A DNA stretch of 64,000 bases from Agriotes lineatus (taxonomy: Eukaryota; Arthropoda; Insecta; Coleoptera; Elateridae): positions 19,075,090 to 19,139,089 of the forward strand of contig OW679200.1 in the NCBI GenBank assembly GCA_940337035.1. Reading direction: 5' to 3'. The notes beneath the pieces are model-generated. The model was not told where the DNA came from, ran no database searches, and saw only the letters and a program-made list of their open reading frames with translations. Each line of letters begins with the position of its first letter. Positions within the stretch are counted from its first letter, which is position 1. The translations under genes were made by a program, and so were the position numbers. Below, one piece after another: positions 1 through 10,165 of the stretch.

Positions 1-1647
1 AACCAAAATACGTCATACATAATTCGATTATAACCCACAGTTACCAAGCATTGTTTGAAAATAAGTTTGCATATCAAAGTTCCAGTTGATCATGCAGCAC
101 ATTGTACTACCTATATGTACTAAATATCTGGTAGTAAAACATACACATTATTTCAGTTATATTACAAAGTAACCTAAATGTTTAGATTTCTATTTTTTAA
201 TACATACCAGGGCCATGGATAGGTATTGTCCTTTATAATTTACTGCGTCTACGGTACATTATAAATATGGTAGGTATATTACAAGTTGCAGTAGATAACA
301 AGGTAATTATCCATGTTGTTATTAATCATAACAGTTTTTTTATTAGTCTCTTTGATTTAGATTTAAATACTAACGTGAGAGGGCCGGTGGATTTTTTTCA
401 GTCGACCATATACAGAGTGTTTTTAAGTAAAAATTCTTAAGACTATTTTTAGAATGAACGATGTCGAAAATATTTCCTTTCAATAAATAGTATTTTCCGG
501 GTATATGAAGAAATCCGTAACGATGGCAAGCTATCCCCCAACCAAAAAGTTTTAGCTAATAAATAAGCACATCTACATAATAGGCAGTGCGTTAATTAGC
601 TGACTAATGAGTTTCAATTGAAAGCTTATATTTTTAAATTTTATTTTAAGCATTTACTTCAGTTATGTAACGAACGACTTCATGCCATTATTAAGACTGA
701 AGTATTCAACATTTCGTCCACTTTTTATAAGGAGGTTCATCCGAAGGTAGGCAAAAGAGCAAGGTAACTTAGCACGTAAACCACGCCAGAGGTGAAACAC
801 TTTTGCAAGAGAACGAATAGAAGAGCACGGTAACTCAACGTGCAAACCACGCCACAGGCGAAACACTTGTAACGATCGAAAGGAGAGAGGTGAAATTTGT
901 AGTGAAGAGTCGTCGCGGTTGAGTGAAGAGGACGGTGAGCGGGGTTTAGAAATTGGCGTTTTCCACGTGGAAGAAAAGAGAAAACCTCCGACTCGATTGA
1001 GATTATTAGAGTGTTTGTAAATTCCAGTAAAAACTGGGAAGAAACCAATGAGCTCATCATGATGAAGCTTGAGTTAAATATACAACTATAATATGAGAGA
1101 GACAATTGTATTAATTTTTAATTAATACAATTTATTATTCTTACTAATTTAAAAAATGACGGTTTACTCTAAGTAGGTAGATCTTCCTGAAATTTTGTAT
1201 ACGGCCATAATGTCTCATTCTGATCAACTTTTCTTAGTAACGTTTTGCTATATTATAAACAAAAATGGTAGTTTACCTGAAAATAAAATAGTTTTCGTTT
1301 CACTGTCAAGCCCGACTTGTTTAAAAAAAACTGAAATTATTCTTAAAATTCTATTCAAATCAAGCAGGGCTTACTACAATCTTAAAATAAAATTTAACAA
1401 TGTTTAGTCTATCGCACCTCTTGTAACATCAATCCTGGGACAACCTGTTTGTAAATCCCAATGGCTTCTCGAATCTTTCTTCTAAAGTAGAATGAGGATT
1501 TGCAGATAACAGAAGTTTGGTCGAAAAGGATGTAATGGCCGGTATCGCGCTGGTGTTTGGCGATGGCTGATGATGAAATGAGACGCGACCTGATGCAAAG
1601 CTAGTGTTCAGAGGTACACGTTTTTACTCAACGTCTTGTTTTATTAA
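1..1647. other. Intergenic, no gene recognised
   Basis: AT-rich DNA with only short open frames that show no recognisable domain. The one structured part is a two-unit tandem repeat near 756-868, listed separately. I see no splice-consistent coding exon, RNA gene or transposon terminus in the rest. Confidence 0.5.
756..868. repeat. Two-unit tandem repeat, period 66 bp
   Basis: A stretch beginning AGAGCAAGGTAACTTAGCAC at 756 recurs at 822 with a few substitutions, followed in both copies by ACCACGCC and GAAACACTT. The duplication is why the minus-strand open frame here has an internal repeat; I do not regard that frame as a gene. Confidence 0.7.
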
Positions 1648-1880
1648 TGTATATGTTACGGTCAAAGTAATAAATGCGTGAATTATTAATAATTACCGGT
1701 AAATATTAATAATAACCGGTTGGTTAGTATTAATAATTGCCGGTAATTATTAATAGTTTTCAGGGAATCATATAAATAAAGGAGAACGATCCAAAGGTGT
1801 GTGTCCGTCACGACAATTGCAGACGCGATGTCCCCCATTTGCGTTTGCATGAATTTCGCCGTCGCCTCGATTTCGCGAAC

Positions 1881-2520
1881 GGGGCGGAGCCCCGAAGTCA
1901 CCCTTGGAGAGGGGCAAAGCCCCGAGGACCCCCTTGAAGAGGGGCGGAGCCCGGAGGGCCACCTTGAAGAGGAGCGAAGCCCCGAAAGCCCCCTTGGAGA
2001 GGGGCGGAGCCCCAAGGCCCCCCCTGGAGAGGAGCGGAGCCCCGAGGGCCACCTTGAAGAAGGGCGAAGCCCCGGGACCCCCCTTGAAGTGGGGCGATGC
2101 CCCAAAGGCCTCCTTGCAGAGGGGCGGAGAACCGCGGGCCCCCTTGGAGAGGGGCGCAGCCCCGAGGGCCCTTTGAAAAGGGACGGAGCCCCGAGAGCTC
2201 CTTAAAGAGGGGCGAAGCCCCGTGAGACCCCTTGGAAAGGGGGCGGAGCCCCGGGGCCACCTTGGAGAGGGGCAGAGCCTTGAAGGCCCTTTTGGAGGTG
2301 GGAGTTGTCCAGGGGGCCCCCTTGGAGAAAGGCAGAACCCCGAAGGCCCCCTTGGAGGGGGAGGTGTCCCGAGGGCCCCCTTGGAGAATGGCGGAGCCCC
2401 GAAGGCTCCCTTGGAGAAGGGAGGTTCCCCGAGGAGGACCCTCTTGGAGAGGGGCGGAGCCCCGGGACCCCCTTTGGTGTGGTGCAAAGCCCCGAGGGCC
2501 CCCATTGGAGAGGGGCGGAG
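1881..2520. repeat. GC-rich minisatellite, about 30-bp unit, about 21 copies
   Basis: The unit is close to GGGGCGGAGCCCC followed by GAGGGCCCCCTTGGAGA. Each copy carries the small inverted repeat GGGGC-nnn-GCCCC, with GGA, GAA or AAA in the loop. Because the unit is a multiple of three and has few stop triplets, several overlapping frames on both strands stay open across the array. Those frames are a product of composition and period, not separate genes. The array stands out sharply from the AT-rich flanks. Confidence 0.9.
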
Positions 2521-2638
2521 CGTTATTTGAGCAGAATTTTGATTAAATCTATGCGATTTTAGAAAAGGATTCATAACAATTCGCGTTTCTTTTTGAAAAT
2601 TATTAGCAAAGCTTTAAACTACTCAGTGGTGACACATA

Positions 2639-2672
2639 AAATCACGTTAGCTAAGCGTAGCTAACGTGATTT
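2639..2672. other. Perfect hairpin, 15-bp stem, 4-nt loop
   Basis: The left arm AAATCACGTTAGCTA (2639-2653) pairs with TAGCTAACGTGATTT (2658-2672) around the loop AGCG. It lies about 115 bp from the right end of the element at 1648-2799, where subterminal hairpins are common in mobile DNA. It has no T-tract or neighbouring gene to suggest a transcript terminator. Confidence 0.7.
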
Positions 2673-2911
2673 AGTGACCTTAATAAAATGAGCTAAGCAG
2701 CGCATACGAAAATACATCAGGATAGACCGCGCAATAGCGCGCGCAGCCCCGTTTATTATTAATAATTTTCAATTAATCAAACTAACCGTAACATATACAC
2801 TACTACAGGAGCAAAGGACTCTATAAACACCCATATATTATGTTGTATGACTTTTCTTTGAAGTTCTGCTGTATACCGACTATTCAAAGTTCCCGCTTGA
2901 CACTTTCTGGT

Positions 2912-3249
2912 GATATTTGAGCTGTTTAGGTACAAACTAGATATTAGTCATTATACATTGTACAATGGCGGACAATAAATTTAGGCCGGCCTGTCATTCG
3001 CTTGGCACTGTTTATGTTAGTGGCACTGTAAGTCTATGTCAAATTCGAGACTAGCAGGTTAGGTTTTGCGTCAGTTTTGACACAGACTAAAGCAAAACCT
3101 AACCTGCTAACCTCGAATTTGACATAAACTTACAGTGGCACCAACATAAACCGTGCCAAGCGAATGACAGGCCGGCCTAAATTTATTGTCCGCCATTGTA
3201 CAATGTATAATGACTAATATCTAGTTTGTACCTAAACAGCTCAAATATC
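2912..3249. mobile_element. Foldback palindrome (copy a of the shared core)
   Basis: This is a nearly complete 338-bp palindrome centred near 3080, running from GATATTTGAGCTGTTTAGG to its complement. The inner part holds the core found at other loci (TGTCAAATTCGAG, then AGCAGGTTAGGTTTTGCGTC). The outer arms, including AATTTAGGCCGGCCTGTCATT, are not found at the other core copies in this window. There is no coding capacity. It is either a foldback-type MITE or a core element whose flanks became an inverted duplication. Confidence 0.85.
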
Positions 3250-6033
3250 GCGACTAAATTTTCGAGTCCTTTCTCTTATTAAAAATTACATAACAGATGA
3301 CATCTAGGTCCTCTAATCCAGAGTGCCGTGATGATATGTCAAATTTGTAGCAGTGAAAAGTGTGGACACGATTGTCAAATAAACAAAAACGTATATATGG
3401 TATTCTTTTTCTAGCATTGCAAGGAAGATAGACTATTGTCAAAGGCGTACATCTGTCACTATCTAGAGGACATTGGCGTTTCATAAGGGGTGGCGGATAT
3501 TTTTTTAATATTATGTAAATGGATCAATAAAACCTGTATATTTCAGAAATGGCATTTCTTATTGGAAAGATGTAGTAACTCTCATTGGTAGTTGTTCTGA
3601 AGTCTAATTTTTGTGCAAAAAGCAATACTAAATTATTATTAAGGAAAAAACTGAGCTTACCTTGTTCTGATCTTGCTCGCCACATCATGCTTACCATACA
3701 GTTTAATTTCAAGATTGTTTGAAACCATTTGAAGTGGTAATTGGTACTTAAACCATCAGTAAGTGAAAGTGAGAGTGATTGTGGCATGCTGTACTACCGT
3801 TTATCAAGGTATTAAGAGGTACGAGAGCTACAACGAGTTATTTTGGGTCTTCAACAACTCAAGGGAGGTGTTTGACGACTGCCAATCAGTTAGGAGCTGA
3901 TAGAAAATAAACTCAAGGTGCAAGTGAGTCTTCGTGAAGGTTAGTGTATTTTTATTAACAAGTTTGGTACGACAAAATTAGTGGAAAGCATTTTAATTTA
4001 GGTTTAGAGCGCAATTTACAATATTAAGTTTTCTAAATTTGCTTTGATTCGGGTACTCGACGCTTTCGGCCATTATAAGTAGAAATTATATCATTTTGGT
4101 CTAGGTATCTGTAATTAATTTTAACCTCAATTTGGAAAAAGTAATTTGATTAAATAATTTGACATTTAGTTTTGATTGATTGTAATGTCAAACCAAGCAT
4201 AATAATACAATCTAACTTAAAAGAAGGTTCTATTAAAAGTACTAAAGAGTGTGATTGACAAAGAAGTCAATACAATAATAATTTTGTAATTCAGTATTCA
4301 ATTATAAAGAGATTCATTATTATAACCTTTACTCATTCAGCTGAGGAAAATAGATTCTTATTTATTCAATAACTGACTAGCCGAGGTAATTTTAAATAAT
4401 AGTCAAGTGACATAATTTCAATCATATATTTTCATAAGTGAGATATGTCAATTTTGAAAGTAATTCAAAAGCAACAAGGTAAGTGTTTAATACATTATTC
4501 TAGATACTACTTCTGTTAACTAAGCAATAGGGTAGATATCCAATTTACTAATTGTAATAACCGTTCGAAAAAGGGTTATATAACAGTATGACACTCATTC
4601 TCTCTTTATTTCTTTCTCTTTAGATTGCCAATCCTATGCATTGATCATTGTCAAGGGACTACTAGTGGATGAAACGCGGGTATCATGGATCGAAGAGTAA
4701 CTCTTACATAACAAACACCGATAAATGTTTTTGTGTCTGAATAATTTGTGATATCTGTTAAATGTATACTGAAAAAACCTGAACGAGTGAGTGTTAAAAA
4801 TAGATGAAATCCAGTTACTTGTACTCTATGAAAAAAATGAGGATAAGACCATTGCATACGACTATTATTATGTATGTTAATAAATTTGAAAAACTCTAGA
4901 GAATTGTACGGGTCGAATCAGCAGTGACGGTGTACCTGCGTCGGTCCGCGGTGAGTCAGTTATCGCCGTCCGCGCCGCAAAGATGCAACGCTCAGATTTC
5001 TAACGTGCTTTAAGCTATGGGACAACGGGTAAATTAATTTTTTATTACTCAAAATCGCGTTCGCGCTGGGCGAAACCTTACAATAAAAGCGATTATGACA
5101 GCTATTATTCACGAAGATGACATTTGAGCCGAAGCCGAAGGCGCGTGGCACAAGTGATCTGAGTAATTCTACGAGCGCGTAATTGCTCTATAATAGCTCG
5201 AGTTGGGTAATATACTTTTTCTGCGATCACACTCATTTCGTTAAATGAAAAATAAATGTTTTATTAACTATCAAATCATTACTGTCACGCCGTTTTAAAA
5301 ATTAGGCGGCTGCAGTCACAGACCTACACTGCTTCGTACAAACAACAACTGTATAATATAAGTAACTATAGTAACCAAACGTATTGCTGAAGTTATCTGT
5401 AACGTAATACGTAACACTTTTTGTAACAACAAATTTACTAATCAAGTAAACAGTGCTTAATGGGCAATTTACTAATAAAGGAGTAGAAAAAACCATGTTA
5501 AAACCACACAAATGAATTAAAAATTTGATAGGTGAACACAAAATTATTAAATTTATTAATTTACTGTTTACTTCTTTTACTTTACTTATTTTCTTTATTT
5601 ATAGTATAGTCTACCTGTATACAACTCGGCAATTGAAAATTCTCGAAGTAATGCGCTACGCGTCTCGTGGTGTTTCAGGCAATACGTCTTATAGTACATA
5701 TAATCGATTATTTTTAATCGTCTAGTTGTATACTATATGATTATTTTTCGAGTAAATTTCAATATTAGGAACAAATAAATATTTTATTGGCAGCTCGATT
5801 TGTTTGTATTAACCTAGCTGAAAGTCATCGCCATGAAAACAACATCAAGTTGAGAAAAGTTATGTATTGCGTCGGCTAGCGAAGTTACTCAAGTATAATC
5901 GATTTTGTATAATCGAAATTATACAAGATAAGTTAACTAAACCCAGCCTTCTGATTGGTTGAAATCGCTACGAAAAAAATAATCAAATCGAATACAATGC
6001 GTACTTAAAACATATTATACGTCTCAAACTTCC
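3250..6033. other. Intergenic, no gene recognised
   Basis: AT-rich DNA without a recognisable domain. A short CpG-rich patch at about 4925-4985 ends in a donor-like GGTGAGT and could be a promoter or a 5' untranslated exon, but there is nothing to tie it to a coding exon. Short inverted motifs around TATAATCGAT near 5690-5720 and 5895-5920 suggest small decayed palindromic elements. Confidence 0.4.
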
Positions 6034-6129
6034 TGCACAATAACAAATCGTGTCAGTTTGACAGAATAATTTTTCCGCTGCGCGGTCCGACTATTTAACC
6101 TGTCAAACTGACACTTTTATTATTGTGCA
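6034..6129. mobile_element. Short palindromic MITE
   Basis: TGCACAATAA followed by a GTGTCAGTTTGACAG arm at 6034-6064 is matched by the complementary CTGTCAAACTGACAC and TTATTATTGTGCA at 6100-6129. The short centre is GC-rich (CGCTGCGCGG). The arms are about 29 bp with one or two mismatches. There is no coding capacity. Confidence 0.75.
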
Positions 6130-6479
6130 ACAAGTTATCGACATATAACCCGATAATATTGAAGTACTTATAGTATTACTACTGAATATTCCAAGTAACC
6201 ATTTGTCAGTTGACATTGCCGTGAAAACAAAAATACGAGACATCGTAAACTCAAAAAATATGCTCAGGCGTAGCTGATCCTTTGTGTTTTTAACGTGGCA
6301 GTCACCCTATGGCCCGTACTAAGTGGGAGACCTGTATATGGAGGAGAGCGCTGCACACTTAAAAACAACAACATACAATGACGTTAAGCCAAGGTAGCTG
6401 CTAATTAAGTGAACACCTTTTAATTTAAACATATCACAGGGGATGTTCACATTTCGGAAAATACCTTACTATGTAACTA

Positions 6480-7370
6480 CACTTAGGTACCTTTAAACTG
6501 AGGAAAGTTGACCATCAAGGGGGATGCGGCAGGAGGTTGATGTCACCCAAATTCAGCTTTGGCAGTCGTGGCAGAACCAGCAGGTTTTAGTAGCTCAACG
6601 ATTTATGGAATAACGCAAACGAGTACAGTGAACCAACCTTCGTGCCCTTAATTCTTGACGTACCTTCAAAGATACAAAACGACGTTTGCCCTCCGGTTTA
6701 TATGAAATTCGGCCGCTGTTCAAATTTGCCGGAGAGAAAAAAAAAACGCAAGTGTGTAAATTTAATTGACGGAAAAATCAGCAAAGATCAATCCAGAATT
6801 TTTATCCGTAAACAACATGCTAACAGCCACTAAAATCGACACAAAGATGATCGCATAACGCCCAACAACGGCATCCAAGATTTCGAGAACGCCGGGGCGT
6901 TTTCACTCACGAATTTTTGGTTGTTCTTCTTCGGTATATAAGTCTTTCAGAATAGCCTAAGCACTAATGCAAACTACCCGATGCGACTTGCATAATGTAG
7001 CGATCACTTGAATTTAAAGGCCACCCCAAGCGTTTGTAAGCGCCCGAGGCGGCGATTACACAAATTAATGTCTTAACTATTCAAGTTCTCGGCAACAAGT
7101 TTCATTTTCCGCACCCAAGCTCCGCGCATTTATACTTTACACACCTGCCTGTAACCTTACGTTTTGCTAATTCTTTCTATTTCTCAACGCGCCTTGTCTC
7201 CCTCACGGTGTGGAAAATTTTGAAGTGGGCAACGTTCCTACAATTTGGCCTTGAAACGCCAGCACGGCAAATTCCGATAAGGACGAGCGTCCGTTCACTG
7301 CTCGGCGGAATAAAACGGGAGGTTTTCGATCGACATCTCTCTTATCAGTCCTTTTACCCTCTTGAGGGTT
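6480..7370. promoter_or_regulatory. Unique G+C-balanced block, candidate regulatory DNA
   Basis: Unlike the surrounding DNA, this stretch has balanced composition and no inverted-repeat, LINE or SINE signature. It contains scattered factor-like words such as CACCTG (E-box), TTATCAG/GATAAGG (GATA-type) and TATATAAG. The open frames inside have no recognisable domain. Reading it as regulatory is an inference from composition and absence of repeats only. It could equally be an untranslated exon or simply unique intergenic DNA. Confidence 0.25.
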
Positions 7371-7381
7371 TAGTGATACCA

Positions 7382-8433
7382 TTATGATATAATTTCTGTT
7401 TGCTGCTTCCATGCCTCTCTATCTTGGGCTATCTGTATTCCTTGGTGTAATGAGTGACCTGTTGTTTCTTTGAGTCTATCGGACCACCTCATTGGTGATC
7501 TTCCTCTTGGTCTTTTTCCCTGTGTTTTTCCCTCAACTATCAAGTTTTCCATCTCGCCTGTTCTTCTGGCTATATGACCGAAGTACCTTAAGTATTTTTT
7601 GTTTACTTGCTTTAGTAATCTGTCCTTAATGCTTAGTTCCTGTAGTATGGATATATTAGTTCTATGTTCCATCCATGACACTCGAAGGACACGTCTATAA
7701 ACCCAAAGTTCGAAGGCTTCAATTCTTTTCCGATCTGCTGTTTTCAGTGTCCAAGTTTCGGACGCGCACGTGGCTATTGAAAATACTAAGCTATTTACTA
7801 GTCTTATTTTTACTGCTTTTGTGATGTTTTGATCTTTCCAGATTTTTGTGAGTTTAGTCGTCGCCGACCTTGCCATTGCAAGTCTCCTTCTAATTTCTTC
7901 ACTGCAGTCGCCATTACTAGTTATTAGCGATCCCAGATACACGAACTTGTCTACTACATCGAAACCCGCTAATTTTTTGATATTGGGATTGTTATTAAAC
8001 CGGTCAATTATCATGACTTTGGTTTTAGCCTGATTGATCTTAAGTCCATAATCTTTACTGTGATTTTCTAGTCTTGTCAGGATATCTGTTAGTTCTTCTG
8101 CATCTTCAGCAATGATAAGAGTGTCATCGGCATACTTTAGATTACTATGTTTTTTCCCTCCGATTGATACACCTCCTTCCCATTCGTCAAATACTTGTCT
8201 CATGATATATTCGCTGTATATGTTATAAAGGAGCGGCGATAAAATGCATCCCTGTCGTACGCCAGCACAAACCTCTAGTGTATTGGATAATGTTTTGCCC
8301 ACTCTGACTTTGGCCCTACTTCCATCATATAGATTCTTTATCATGTGCACTAGGTGTTCAGGGGTGCCCATTTCTATTAAGATTTTCCACAGCGAGGACC
8401 ATTTCACTGAGTCAAATGCCTTTGTGTAATCTA
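7382..8433 (-). pseudogene. RTE-like LINE reverse transcriptase, 5'-truncated
   Basis: This open frame of about 350 codons encodes the RT core and C-terminal part of a non-LTR retrotransposon. It opens after a stop near 8434 with YTKAFDSV (RT motif A, catalytic Asp), followed by GVRQGCILSPLL and KYADDTLII (motif C, YADD), then the C-terminal region with W..R..R..R.SWMEH and GRSPMRW..RL, ending in DREAW. That C-terminal pattern is typical of RTE/BovB-type elements. The apurinic endonuclease and N-terminal RT are missing, as expected for a 5'-truncated LINE insertion. The retained part has no internal stop, so it is a fairly young copy. Confidence 0.85.
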
Positions 8434-10165
8434 CGACATATCGTTACTCAAATTTTATAAATGCGTTATAAAGCAGGCAGCACCTAGCTAAACCGGCGGC
8501 GGGTTAATTGAAACACTGGATGTCAAAGAAAGTAAATAAAATGTGGCACAAATTTTCGTTTAGTATTGAATTCTTTAAATGATGTATGGGGCACGCTATC
8601 TTGCGTTCGAAAATTATTTGATGGTACATAGACACGTTTTCGTAAAACATTCTGGAAGACAAAAGCGCTAAAAAATTAAAATTAACATAACAAGTTGTTA
8701 ATTTGTAATCTGACAAAATTCAAAACGATAACATAACCTATTTCGAATATTTTGGCACTAGCAATTTTTTAGTGACATACAATTGTACTAAAGGTATATC
8801 TATGCAGCTATGAAAGACGATTTTTAATTTTAATTTTGACGTTGCCATTTGATATCTAAAGTACCGATGTGCTCGTAATTAAATACCGTGAGATCAAATA
8901 GATTTATAACTAGAGTAGATTGTGATTCGTGGTATGTAAGTGATAACGCTGACTGAGAAAACTTTGACAAATTTAAATTTGAATGGTCAAATGACAGAAT
9001 TTTGAAAATGTAGAACACAAACTCTTGTACTTGCATTACAAAACCTAACCTGTTACACTCTAACTTGATATAGACAGAGAGTGTCAACTACAATACACTT
9101 CAGCACGGCCAAACGTATAACACGAATCGCAGGCTACTGTATAAATTGATAGGACCTTTCGGTATGAACTTACCGGTTATGCAAACCGTTTTATAATTTC
9201 AATTATTAAAATCATATAGATTTGTCAAAAAAATGTACAAACATACTAAAACAATATTAAAACCAAATAGTCATGAATTGACAAGTAAACAATAGCTATT
9301 TATATAACAAGTACATAATGTAGGACTTTATTGGACGAGCGAGTGAGGCCAATAAAGAGGACGAGTCAATAAGTCAGATTATATACGAGTTGCATACAAA
9401 GCTTTATGTTCGACTGCTAAAATCGAAAAATATCGAGTTTATAAATTTGACAAAATATGATATTAGAGTACCTTGTTGGATATTGACAGATTTTTCATAA
9501 TGAACATTTACTACAACAAAACGTGTTAAATATTTATTACCATAATAATTAATCACCAATTCTTCATTTATAAACCTTGTTTCTTGTTAATGTTCAAATT
9601 TGTTCAAATATGTTATGTATACATTTTTATAATAACATTTACTTGACAGTGGCAATTCAGTTCAATTTACGTAATCATTATTGTACAAGTACAATAAAGT
9701 GCCACTTTATGCACTCTACACAGTTTCATCAACAAAGCCTTTATGATGCAGCCACGCACAAACCATATTAAATTTATACATTTCCTGTCTACTTTATTAT
9801 TTTATTTGTTTTCTTTATTCACACTGTTAGCAACTTTATAATCGAAATTTCTAGAGGCTCAACGTATTGTATAATATATGATTATATTTTATTATAATTC
9901 GATTTCTATTACTTGTATATAGATTATTTAATAAAAATCACACAATTAATTTTTTTAAATAGTTGTGTTTTGTCTTTAAATGAAAAATTATAGGTTGCTG
10001 GATTTTTAAAATTCAATTGTGTTGGTAGAGTTGACAACGTGGCTTTTGACGTAGCAGTTACATTGTGTCCTACGTTTTGGCATTTTGTGTATTGACAAGT
10101 GGGCTTTTGCGGACATAACCAAACAAAACAAATTATTCCATTTATTTTTATTATTGAAAATCAGA
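8434..10165. other. Intergenic upstream of the kelch-like gene
   Basis: AT-rich. A degenerate half of the shared palindromic core (AAAACCTAACCTGTTACACTC) lies near 9040-9090. A small hairpin lies near 9335-9362 (TTTATTGGACGAG ... GAGGCCAATAAA). The last 100-150 bp before 10166 should hold the 5' untranslated leader of the kelch-like gene; I see no TATA box at a convincing position. Confidence 0.4.

Larger units (their letters stand above)
1648..2799. mobile_element. Non-autonomous TIR element with minisatellite core
   Basis: The ends are a perfect 15-bp inverted repeat, TGTATATGTTACGGT at 1648-1662 and its complement at 2785-2799. Next to each end lie ATTATTAATAAT-rich stretches with ACCGGT/CCGGTAAT motifs on the left. 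Inside are the 30-bp GC-rich minisatellite (1881-2520) and a 15-bp-stem hairpin (2639-2672) near the right end. No transposase frame is present and I see no clear target-site duplication, so the superfamily is undetermined. The combination of short TIR, internal tandem array and subterminal hairpin could also be read as a helentron-like element, but the matching TIRs favour a DNA transposon. Confidence 0.6.

Noticed and set aside
1686..2574. Several long overlapping frames on both strands, up to 268 codons, rich in Pro, Gly and Glu
   Set aside because: They follow the 30-bp period of the minisatellite, and opposite and overlapping frames are all open together. This is a composition effect, not protein selection.
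4925..4985. CpG-rich patch with donor-like GGTGAGT as a first exon
   Set aside because: No downstream acceptor or coding exon could be linked to it, so only a note is kept in the intergenic entry.
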